DNA of 21,634 nt from Tranzscheliella williamsii (Eukaryota; Basidiomycota; Ustilaginomycetes; Ustilaginales; Ustilaginaceae): positions 1 to 21,634 of the forward strand of contig JALBYF010000122.1 in the NCBI GenBank assembly GCA_023212725.1, read 5' to 3'. A program made the position numbers and the translations under genes. Under the pieces are notes generated by a model. The model was given only the letters and a program-made list of their open reading frames with translations, had not been told where the DNA came from and made no database searches. Below are positions 1-7,456 of the stretch, piece after piece. The stretch's first letter is position 1, and every line of letters starts with the position of its first letter.

Positions 1-289
1 AGGGCGGCTTGGCGAAAGGGCGGATTGGCTGAAAGGGCGGCTTGGCGGAAGGGCGGCTGGGCAAAAGGGCGGCTTGGCGGAAGGGCGGCTTGGCAAAAGG
101 GCGGCTTGGTGAACTTGCGGCTTGGTGACCTGGCGGCTTGGTGTTAGGGCAGTTTGGTGAACCGGTGGTATTGTGTGACGGTGGGTTGGCAACCTGCGAC
201 TTTGGCATGATGATCGTCTGGTGAAGTGGCAGCTTGTCAAACTGGCAACATGGTGTGAGGGCGGCTTGGCAAGTTGGCAGCTTAGTGGG
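1..289. repeat. Degenerate 16-bp minisatellite, block 1
   Basis: About 18 head-to-tail units of 16 bp (occasionally 15 or 17) run from the window edge to about 289. The consensus is close to NNGGCGGCTTGGYRAN. The first seven units (to about 113) are the best conserved, and later units drift but stay in exact 16-bp register from 114 to 289. The array is open at the left edge, so its full length is unknown. A 16-bp period is not a multiple of three, and the open frames across it are low-complexity. I therefore treat it as non-coding satellite-like DNA. Confidence 0.85.
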
Positions 290-291
290 AG

Positions 292-814
292 GACGGTGTT
301 ACAGGACTGGGTCCTGTGATATGCTGGCATGCCGCTCCAGCAACCTCCAAGAAGTGGTTGCTCTGAGCGATGTGCCAAAAACCTGTCACTCAAGAGACCA
401 CCGTATGACGGGGTCTTCTGAGCAACCACCAGGTGGCCTAATGAGGTGACAGGCGGAGGCTCCCTCCATGGTCCAACTTCCACATCCGCACTAGCCATGT
501 ATATAGTGTGCACTGTCTAGACAAGTCTAATCTATACACAGTTGCAGAGTTAGTCTGTCGATACCTTGCTCAACAGTGTGGAGCTAGTATACAGGTAGCC
601 GCCCTCTGTAGGCAGTAGCAATGTCGTGCAACGGGCAACTGGGACGACTCCAACTGCCATCCTACCATTGCAGAGACCGTTGACCCACTGGACACAGTGT
701 CCAGACGGGTTCTTCAGTAGAGTCCTCCTGACTCAGTTTGGCACATCGCTCAAGCGACCTGCCAACCTGAGCGGTTCTAAGCGATCTGCTTGGAAAGAGC
801 CGGCTTGCCTGTAA
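292..814. other. Gene-free interval between minisatellite blocks, with LTR-like debris
   Basis: I see no credible coding region here. Around 490-600 there is a TATA-like stretch (GTATATAG), a run with the overlapping half-palindromes GTCTAGAC and AAGTCT, and the phrase GAGTTAGTCT, which recurs in the LTR-like sequence at the right end of the window (21532 onward). The stretch ending near 572 in CTCAACA resembles an LTR 3' end, but I find no partner LTR, primer-binding site or target duplication. The string AGTGTGGAGC occurs here (about 573) and again near 1005. Decayed retroelement sequence is the likeliest reading, at low confidence. Confidence 0.25.
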
Positions 815-985
815 CAGGCGGCTTGGTGAACTGATGGCTTGGCGAACTTGCAACATGGTGTGAGGGTGGCTTGCCAAGTTGGCGGCTTGGTGAGAGGGCA
901 GCTGGGTGAAATGGCAGCTTGGTGAGTCGGTGGCTTGGTGGACTGGCTGACTTGACTGACAGATTGGCGATTAGCAAATCGGCAA
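815..985. repeat. Degenerate 16-bp minisatellite, block 2
   Basis: Eight units in exact 16-bp register (815-942), followed by about 40 bp of decayed units, share the block-1 consensus (GGCGGCTTGGTGA core). Bases 850-896 match 245-291 of block 1 at about 42 of 47 positions. The two blocks therefore derive from the same array or from a local duplication. Antisense frames across the block read as Pro/Ser/Lys/Gln-rich low-complexity peptide and are not considered genes. Confidence 0.75.
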
Positions 986-1315
986 GCTCTACTTGAAACT
1001 ATAGTGTGGAGCGAGCGTGGCATAGCATGAGTGTGCACAGTGCGAGTGAAGCACAGCAAGAAGAGTATTCACAACAATAAGCTAGGGTCCTTATGATCCG
1101 AACTGATGATTTGATAAGACAAATGAGGCCACCTATGTCCCATATATATACATGTTGTCCTCCTAGTCAGTAGGAGCGAGCAAGGAAAGAGATGTATCAC
1201 TTGATCTAGTAGTGGTGGGTGAGAGGGGGGGTTGAGGTTTAATGATCCTGTTCAATGCGCTGTCGCTATCGCTGCAGTGAGCGGAGGGCATACTACCTAA
1301 TATCGCTGTGGCCTA

Positions 1316-1510
1316 ACTCACAACATAAAAGCTCAGCTTCTGGTAAGTCAGCCAGATGTCAAAGCAGCAACACTGGTAAAAACTGCCTAACAGAAGCTAA
1401 GCAGAAGACATGCAGATGCTAAGCAGGATTGCAACAGCCAGTCTGGTAGACCAAAATCAAAGCCGTGTTGCTGGCTAATTTACCAGAAGTCGCGCTTTTA
1501 TGTTGTGATT
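1316..1510. mobile_element. MITE-like element with 40-bp imperfect terminal inverted repeats
   Basis: Bases 1316-1355 and the reverse complement of 1471-1510 agree at 34 of 40 positions. Both contain an identical 11-bp block (TCACAACATAA within a longer match) and the exact string CTTCTGGTAA. The similarity continues inward to a shared CAGCAACAC, with an insertion of about 10 nt in the left arm. The 195-bp element has no coding capacity. Its interior carries a short internal repeat (AGAAGCTAAGCAG and AGATGCTAAGCAG). No clear target-site duplication is visible, so the exact ends and the transposon superfamily are undetermined. A self-folding non-autonomous element is the simplest explanation. 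Confidence 0.6.
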
Positions 1511-2440
1511 GCATTTTGGATTGTCGCATCTAAACAGGCGTTGCATTTTCAACTAGAATCACTGGAATACAGGTCTTCATGCTGCTCTTCAAGGCTTAAC
1601 ATTCAAGGTTTCAGAAAAATAGAGAAATCTGATGGACCCAAACACGATGCAGAGAAAGAAGGGTCAAGCCTCAATGCAGGTGCAGAAGTTGCGTGTGTCT
1701 GTCCCACATGTTGTTTGGGGTTGCATTTTTTGCGTGTCAAGTCTGTCAAATACTCGGCCTGCATCGCGGTTGCAAATAAGGAGCTTGCGAGAGGATAGAT
1801 AGGCTGGGCCCAAGCGTCAAGGCTGTCCGAGGCGGTGAAACATGAAGATGACCATGATGGAAGAGAGTGCTAAACGTCTGCAACGGCGCGAAGAGGGTGT
1901 GAAGCAAAGTGATGCAGCTGCTTGCAGCCAGTTACGGCGTTTAGAAAATGCAGCTCAAGCCGAAGCGCCAAGCATACAAAGTGTGCCTTCAAACACGCTA
2001 GGCAACTTGGCTTACCCGCTTCATCTCCTCATTATACCCACCACATAGCACCAATGGCTGCCGAGTCTTCCTCCGATATCACTCCCCTTTCTACCCCTAC
2101 CTTCCTTTCGGCGTACACGATCTTTACACAGCGAGGTCGTCTTTCTTGATTCTAGCTTAACTGGGCCAAACCATTCCACCAGCAAGTGTAGGACGTCACT
2201 CGCAGGCCGTCTACCAGAACAAGCCATCGCATCCTAGAAGAGCCTGACAGAATCAACTCCTTCTCGTCCCACCGGCCAGAACTGTCGCAGACCGGCTCAG
2301 GGGCTGCTCAACCGTCGGTCTACTGCGTTCGAGCTCGCGCTCGAGCTGTACTTCCGCTTGCAAGCTGTGCTCGAATCCTTGCACGCACTCGGGGCCGAGC
2401 CTCTCCCATTTCCTATTTCAGTTGATATCTTTGCTTCAAC
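1511..2440. other. Gene-free interval and upstream region of the DUF1769 gene
   Basis: No recognisable gene. The string TTGCATTTT occurs at about 1510, 1540 and 1724. From about 2020 the strand becomes pyrimidine-rich, as expected for a fungal promoter and 5' UTR. A TATA-like ATTATACCC lies near 2032. A short upstream ORF (2054-2149, 31 codons, ATG in a CACCAATGG context) precedes the main start codon at 2441. Confidence 0.4.
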
Positions 2441-4201
2441 ATGCCGCGCCTCCAAGTTCAGGTTGGGCCCGACCGCTTTCACATGGAAGATTGCCGCCTC
2501 AATGACACCCAGCACCCGCACGAAATAGACACAGAGCACTTTGTTGGAAGAGTTCTTGTTCGCATCCTCAATGCTGACGGAGCCAAAGATGGCGAATCTG
2601 GTCGCGAGTACTTCGAAGGCAGAAGCCGCAAGTTTTGCATCCAAATCGAGGGGCGCTTTAAACAGAGATGGAGCGGAAACGACGTTCTCTTCGGCTCAGA
2701 CTTCGACAAATTTATCGACTTTCCGCGTGCTCCGTTCAATGCTGGCATGAAGGTAGCCAAATACATCGATCCTTGCACGTTTTATGAGTTGCATCCCCAG
2801 TCAGGCAGGCCCTACATCATGTCGCCCTACATCGCCTGCATGAACACCTTCTGCGCATGGCCTGCTCCTTCGCGTGCGTATGACGCCGTCGTTGTCCTCC
2901 GCCATACGCACAGATCCAATTCACCTGAATCTTCTCGAGCTCCTACGCCCAACATCGATCCAGAGAAATCACACGCCAACCCGCAACATGCGCTTGTAGC
3001 CAGTCCGTACCATAGTAGCGACGAAGATGGTGGTATTGTTCCCCGCGAATCTCTAGACCGGAGCCGAAGCGTCACCGATAGGAAAGGCAAGGATGCCGCC
3101 AAGAAGAAGAGAGGCTGGTTGAGCAGCTTCAGCGGTGGAGGCGTTGCCAAAGAGGAGCGGATCTTGAAAAAATATTGGCGCTTCGTCGGATTTAAGGACG
3201 AGCCTCGTGTGAGAGCTCTTCTCGAGGCTCATCACGCCCAGCTACGTGGAGGCCAAGCGGACGGTCATCTGGACCGGCCTGTTATGGAACGTCAAGGAAG
3301 TGCCGGTAGCGTTGGATCTAACGAAGTTCAGCACGGCCCAGCCGGCCAGACACTGTCTTCTCTCGGTATTGGCAAGCTTAGAGAGCTGGACCGCACCCCG
3401 GACCGTGCTCTCACTCCGTACCACGGCCACAACCCTGACGAAGTACCTGCATCGCCTCATTTGGGCGGACACTCGAAACAAACCAGCACTGGCCTACACG
3501 AGTTCGCTGCTGCGCCACCTGACGATCATGACGATGAGGTTCCGGCCACCTCGGCGACTCCGGCGCTGATTGCGCCAAAACCCAAGCATGGCGCGGTGAT
3601 ACCGCTAGACGACTCTGAAACGCCCGCGTCTGCTCTTTCGGCTAGTGCTCCTCGACCGCCATCAACGCAGGCGGCGCGCTGCCCACAGTGGGAAGAGAAG
3701 CCGGACCTGCTGCCGCTAGAGCGTATCAGCACAAGTGTGCGTCAGGAGATGGAGGAATTCGCCAAGTCGGACGGTCTGAAGGAGGGCGACTTCAAGCTCG
3801 CCGACACGCTTGCGCATGCCCATATTAGCCCGCGTCCCCGCAGTGCTGCCGCGTCCAAGCTGGACGCGCAGCTCGGACCCTGGCGGTTCGCCGACCCCGG
3901 CACGGACATGGTCGAGGACAATGCGTTCATCTTCACAACGCGCTCGCTGCCGGTCCCACAGCGGCGAAAGTATTTTGCCTCGGAAAAGAATCGCATCGAC
4001 TTTCACTACGACCCGGACGTCGTCTACGGCGCGTCTTTCTTCACCGACGCCATGGACTTCAACACGTTCAATGTCAGCATCGGCCCTGTCCGCCTCAACA
4101 TCGCCCGCTTCTTCCACGACATGCCTGTCCGCTATACCCTCCGCAGCACCCAAGATGAGAACATCACCTTCGCCACCATCAGCTTCCAGCTCGTCGACTA
4201 G
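2441..4201 (+). CDS. DUF1769-family fungal protein
   Basis: A 586-residue, intron-free protein recognised as the fungal DUF1769 family (PF08588). Its molecular function is not established. The conserved N-terminal block spans about residues 28-155, with landmarks YFEGRSRKFCIQIEGRFKQ, FGSDFDKFIDFP and a region ending VVVLRHTHR. A second conserved block around 241-270 begins ILKKYWRFVGF, and the C-terminal block (about 481-586) contains WRFADP, VVYGASFFTDAMDFNTF and MPVRYTLRS. Between these blocks lie two low-complexity, Ser/Pro/Asp-rich linkers (about 160-235 and 275-470) that are probably disordered. There is no signal peptide or membrane segment. The ATG at 2441 (CAACATGCC) is the first in frame before the conserved domain. 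The gene converges on the Mpv17-like gene, with about 260 bp between the stop codons. Confidence 0.85.
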   Translation: MPRLQVQVGPDRFHMEDCRLNDTQHPHEIDTEHFVGRVLVRILNADGAKDGESGREYFEGRSRKFCIQIEGRFKQRWSGNDVLFGSDFDKFIDFPRAPFNAGMKVAKYIDPCTFYELHPQSGRPYIMSPYIACMNTFCAWPAPSRAYDAVVVLRHTHRSNSPESSRAPTPNIDPEKSHANPQHALVASPYHSSDEDGGIVPRESLDRSRSVTDRKGKDAAKKKRGWLSSFSGGGVAKEERILKKYWRFVGFKDEPRVRALLEAHHAQLRGGQADGHLDRPVMERQGSAGSVGSNEVQHGPAGQTLSSLGIGKLRELDRTPDRALTPYHGHNPDEVPASPHLGGHSKQTSTGLHEFAAAPPDDHDDEVPATSATPALIAPKPKHGAVIPLDDSETPASALSASAPRPPSTQAARCPQWEEKPDLLPLERISTSVRQEMEEFAKSDGLKEGDFKLADTLAHAHISPRPRSAAASKLDAQLGPWRFADPGTDMVEDNAFIFTTRSLPVPQRRKYFASEKNRIDFHYDPDVVYGASFFTDAMDFNTFNVSIGPVRLNIARFFHDMPVRYTLRSTQDENITFATISFQLVD

Positions 4202-4459
4202 ACGTTCTCGCTTTCGCATCTTGATTTGGGCTTGCCTGCCTTGATCGGCTTGCTATTCGAACTGGACCCCAGCTGCTTTTTGCTAATATCATCATGCCAC
4301 CATCTACGACGGATTCAGGATATCAGCGCATCGTTTACATGGGCCAGGCGCGTGTATTTAGACAGCCGAGTTATACCATAGACATGTACTGTGGCAACAA
4401 CAACCGCCTACCAGTAGAGAGGAAGACGCGGGATGGGTGCAGTAAGGGCGGTAGCGCGG

Positions 4460-5267
4460 TCACTTGCCCTGAGCAGCGCCCTTGAAGAGGTCTTTGTCAA
4501 CGTTGGCCTGCTGCTGGCGGGCGAGCTTCATCTGTTTTTTCTTCGCGATGGTGTTGAAATAGGTGGCAAGGATGAAGCGGATGAAGGTGAAAAAGGGTTC
4601 CCACACCTGGGGGGGCAGGTAGTTTTGGGCGACGGCAATGGTGATGGGGCTGGTCATCCAGGTGGTCTTCATGACAGGCCAGAAGGCAGCATTGACGGCG
4701 CGTCGAATTTGAGGAAGGCCACGAGCGCCATTGATGTAAGCCATGCAGGAGAGATAGACCGTGTTAGCAAAGACCGAGACGGTCAGATTGGAAGTGATGA
4801 TCTGAAGGATCTTGTCGCGGGTGGTGGTGCGGCCAGCGAAGGCGCGTTGGAGAAGTCCGGTAAGGACATGGCCCATGGGCGCCGAGATGAAGAAGCCATA
4901 GATGAACATCTTGAGTGCGCGCTCGTTCAGGCCTGCCTTGGCCGCGTAGGCCTGCAGCACTCCCACCGGGCTCTGCTGCACCGCGCGCGTCTTCTCGTTT
5001 AACGTGGTCGGAGTCGAGACCTTGCTCGCCGGCGCCACTCCAGCCAGTTTCCCCGCCAGCACTTCAGCCAAGGATGACAAGACACCGGAAGTGACCATCC
5101 TGCAAGCAGATGCGAGGCCATCGCAGAAAAGGGTGAGCAAAAGGCAAAGGCCTTCGACCAGCCAGGTCGCGGCTCACTTACTTGGTTCGCAGCGGGTTCG
5201 CCGCGAGCGCCGTCAGGTAGTTCGCGAGGAGCGACTGCGCAGACACTTTGGAAACAACGGTCGACAT
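4460..5267 (-). CDS. Mpv17/PMP22-family membrane protein
   Basis: Two exons on the minus strand, 5267-5182 and 5099-4460, joined across an 82-nt intron (5181-5100; donor GTAAGTGAG, acceptor TTGCAG). They give 241 residues. The short first exon supplies the family's N-terminal signature: YLTALAANPLRTK joins in frame to MVTSGVLSSLAEVLAG. The C-terminal half has the family-typical FWPVMKTTWMTSPI and a YLPPQVWEPFF segment, with about four hydrophobic stretches in total. Mpv17/PMP22 proteins (Mpv17, PXMP2, yeast Sym1) are small integral proteins of the mitochondrial inner or peroxisomal membrane, implicated in channel activity and stress tolerance. Which organelle applies here cannot be read from the sequence. 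The Thr/Val-rich loop at about 55-75 is longer than in compact members. The tail is Lys/Gln-rich. Confidence 0.88.
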
Positions 5268-6115
5268 GGCTGGAGGACTCTGTCGAAACGGGAACAGGAG
5301 ATGGTGGACGTGTCAATACCTAGCCCGCGTCAGCACATGCAGTAATGCCGACCAGATCAGCTTCGGACTTGGCCGCGTCGGCTAGGTTTCAAATCCTTAG
5401 TACTTGTCGAGAAGGCTATGACATTGCCGTTGCGACAAGTGGGTCCTCTCGCCTCAGCAGCTCCGCCGCATGGCCGATAGATGCTATAGATGCCACAACC
5501 ACCTGACATGCCAACTCTTCAACTTGCCGCTCACGCTTCAGAGCCCCGCGGCTATACATTTGTGAGGGCGAAACAGCGACGGCGGTAACGCATCGAACTT
5601 ACACAGACAAGCCTTATAGGTTCAGCGCAGAGTGGGGAGTAGTGATGACGGGGACGAGAGCAAGCGGCCTGGAATTGAAGGAAAAGTGATTGCGGGGAGG
5701 GCGAGGAAGGTGGCCTCTGGTTCGCTGCAAGCACGTCGGCAAGCTAAGGCGAGCCGTACGGGCGCACAGCAGCCGTGTTCCGGCCCCACCACGAAGGCAA
5801 TGGAAAACAAGGACTTAAGATTCAGGTTCTCGCCCCGTTCTCAACCACAGCGCCTTGCCAAGGGTCTTTTGCCTCATGGCAATCGCTCAGCTCCGCCTCC
5901 AAGAGGCAAGTCTTCACTCTCGGCGGCGGGCTCGTCTTTCCCCGCACAAGTTGAGCACAGGCCGCGTTCGGCCCGCCTTTGCCTGCGCTTACGAGCTTTT
6001 TGCCAACCATTACCGCACGAGAGACTCTACCCGCGTCTTACGCGTCTTACCACTTAGCTACCGCCACGTGTATCACGTCGTGACAGCAACTTTAACATAC
6101 AACTGAACACCATGT
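5268..6115. other. Intergenic region, Mpv17-like promoter and NAT9 3' flank
   Basis: 848 bp separate the start of the Mpv17-like gene from the stop of the NAT9-like gene, both on the minus strand. I found no gene here. The one long open frame (5632-6057, +) starts with GTG and has no recognisable similarity. CACGTG (6065-6070) and the near-palindrome TCACGTCGTGA (6073-6083) lie just beyond the NAT9 stop; their meaning is unknown. The stretch 5268-5340 just upstream of the Mpv17 ATG is probably 5' UTR. Confidence 0.5.
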
Positions 6116-6936
6116 TCACACGTCTCCATCCGACAAAGGCCAATGCCGGACATCAACGATGGAGTCGGCGAACAACGCTTGCGCTTCACGGTCCGTGGGT
6201 TGGGGCGGTGTACCGAAGCGCATCTCGACTTCCTTCCAGATCTCGCTGACGCTGCGTTGGGTGAAGCCGAGCGTCTCAAACAGCCGGATTGAAGCTTGGT
6301 TGTTCTGCGAGATCTTGCACATGAGCCAGCGACTTGGGATGGGCAACTTGTTGTCTCCGCCATCAGTCAACGCAGAGCAGGCGGCGGGTGACGGCGTAGG
6401 CCGCGCGGTAACGTAGTAGATCATCATCTGTAGCGCCTCTCTAGCGAGCCCCTTCCGACGATAGAAGGGTTCTGCCATTGCGACATGCCAGATTCAGTCC
6501 AGGAAAGCAATGGCGCCGACAAAGCGTAACTTGACATACCTGCTATCATGATCTCGCACTCGGCATCGAACTCTGCCGGCTTGTCATGGCTGCTGCTTGT
6601 CGCTGCATCCGCTTCATCCTCGTGGTGCTGATGGAAGAACAGATTTACGTCACCTACCATCTTGCAGTCTCCCAATAGGTCTTCCACCGACCCGGCCTGC
6701 GGCGAGCCCGACGCAGCCTCAGCCCGGGCCAATACAATAAATGTAAGCTTGTCCTCGTCTATGCTCCACGACTCTTGCATCCGGTACTCCTCCTCCAACG
6801 ACAGCGGCTCTGACGCCGTCTGCTCTTGGATCAGTGGATCTTTCATCCAGTCGTGATATCGTTGCACATGCTGCCGTCGGTAGGGCACCAGAATGGCTCT
6901 CAGCCCCACTAGGATGGTCTCCCTGTTGACCTTCAT
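6116..6936 (-). CDS. NAT9-type GNAT N-acetyltransferase
   Basis: Two exons, 6936-6540 and 6471-6116, with a 68-nt intron (6539-6472; GTATGT donor, GGCAG acceptor), encode 250 residues. The protein follows N-acetyltransferase 9 along its length: [20 protein letters not shown] at the start, then [42 protein letters not shown] and [17 protein letters not shown]. The last joins exactly across the intron and contains the acetyl-CoA-binding R-x-x-G-x-A motif (about 137-142). [13 protein letters not shown] follows, the usual GNAT C-terminal half. Family members acetylate protein substrates, but the substrate here is unknown. An in-frame ATG-less extension reaches 7008, but the ATG at 6936 matches the family's N-terminus. 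A loop of about 35 residues (about 88-125), acidic and His-rich, is inserted relative to the human protein. Confidence 0.9.
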
Positions 6937-7456
6937 GATGGCCGTCGCTGCCGGTCGCCCATCTCGATGGGACTGGATGCTAGTCATGAAGCTTGCTACG
7001 ATCCTCAAAGCGTAACATTAGTTTGAGCTTCTCGTGCGAGAAATGAAACAACGACGTGCAATCCAAGTTGCGCGTTCGGAAAAGCTAGCTGCGACTTGGC
7101 GTCATAGTCGCGCAAAGTGGAGCAGCTGAAGCAGCGAGCGGGGAGCCGGAGTTGAAGTTCAGCTTCACATTTCGAGTGTTTCAATCCGGCTCCATGCGCT
7201 CAGAGAAGTCCCAGCGAGGCAAGGGTCTTTGCTCGCTTGAACGCTGACCTACGTCAGTGCAGTCCCACTGAGAAGCCAAACATATCGAGGCAGCTTTTGC
7301 GATGTACTTTGCTACTAGCTGACAAGCACTGCAGCCTCTCGATTCTCATATAACATCTTTGCTTCTGACAATTGCTCCGCTCAACTCACCCTTTCTACCA
7401 ACCTTTCTTTGCTTTTGACAAACTTTCACCGTCCTCCCTTGGTTTTAGACAATAAC
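6937..7456. promoter_or_regulatory. Divergent promoter region between NAT9-like and LEA-like genes
   Basis: A 520-bp divergent intergenic region. It contains a strong potential hairpin: GGAGCCGGA (7142-7150), a one-base bulge and TTGAA (7152-7156) pair with TTCAA and TCCGGCTCC (7180-7193). The 100 bp before the LEA-like ATG are CT-rich (7377-7445), the usual look of a highly transcribed fungal 5' UTR. A TTTTAG just before the start could be a splice acceptor, but no donor is obvious. No TATA box is clear. Confidence 0.5.

Noticed and set aside
1..985. Short regular repeats that could suggest a CRISPR array
   Set aside because: The 16-bp units are contiguous with no unique spacers, are highly degenerate, and lie in a eukaryotic context.
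733..1059. Minus-strand open frame of 108 codons across minisatellite block 2
   Set aside because: Pro/Ser/Lys/Gln-rich translation is a by-product of the 16-bp repeat, which changes frame every unit; no domain or start context.
480..1200. A complete solo LTR or LTR pair in the left gene-free region
   Set aside because: TATA-like and TGTTG/CAACA-like pieces are present (about 497, 572, 1070, 1145) but their order and orientation do not make an LTR, and no target duplication was found.
5384..5400. GGTTTCAAATCC, resembling a tRNA T-loop
   Set aside because: One extra T compared with the T-loop consensus, no A box upstream and no cloverleaf can be drawn on either strand.
5632..6057. Plus-strand open frame of 141 codons between the Mpv17-like and NAT9-like genes
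   Set aside because: Starts with GTG, Arg/Ser-rich composition typical of a chance GC-rich frame, no recognisable similarity.
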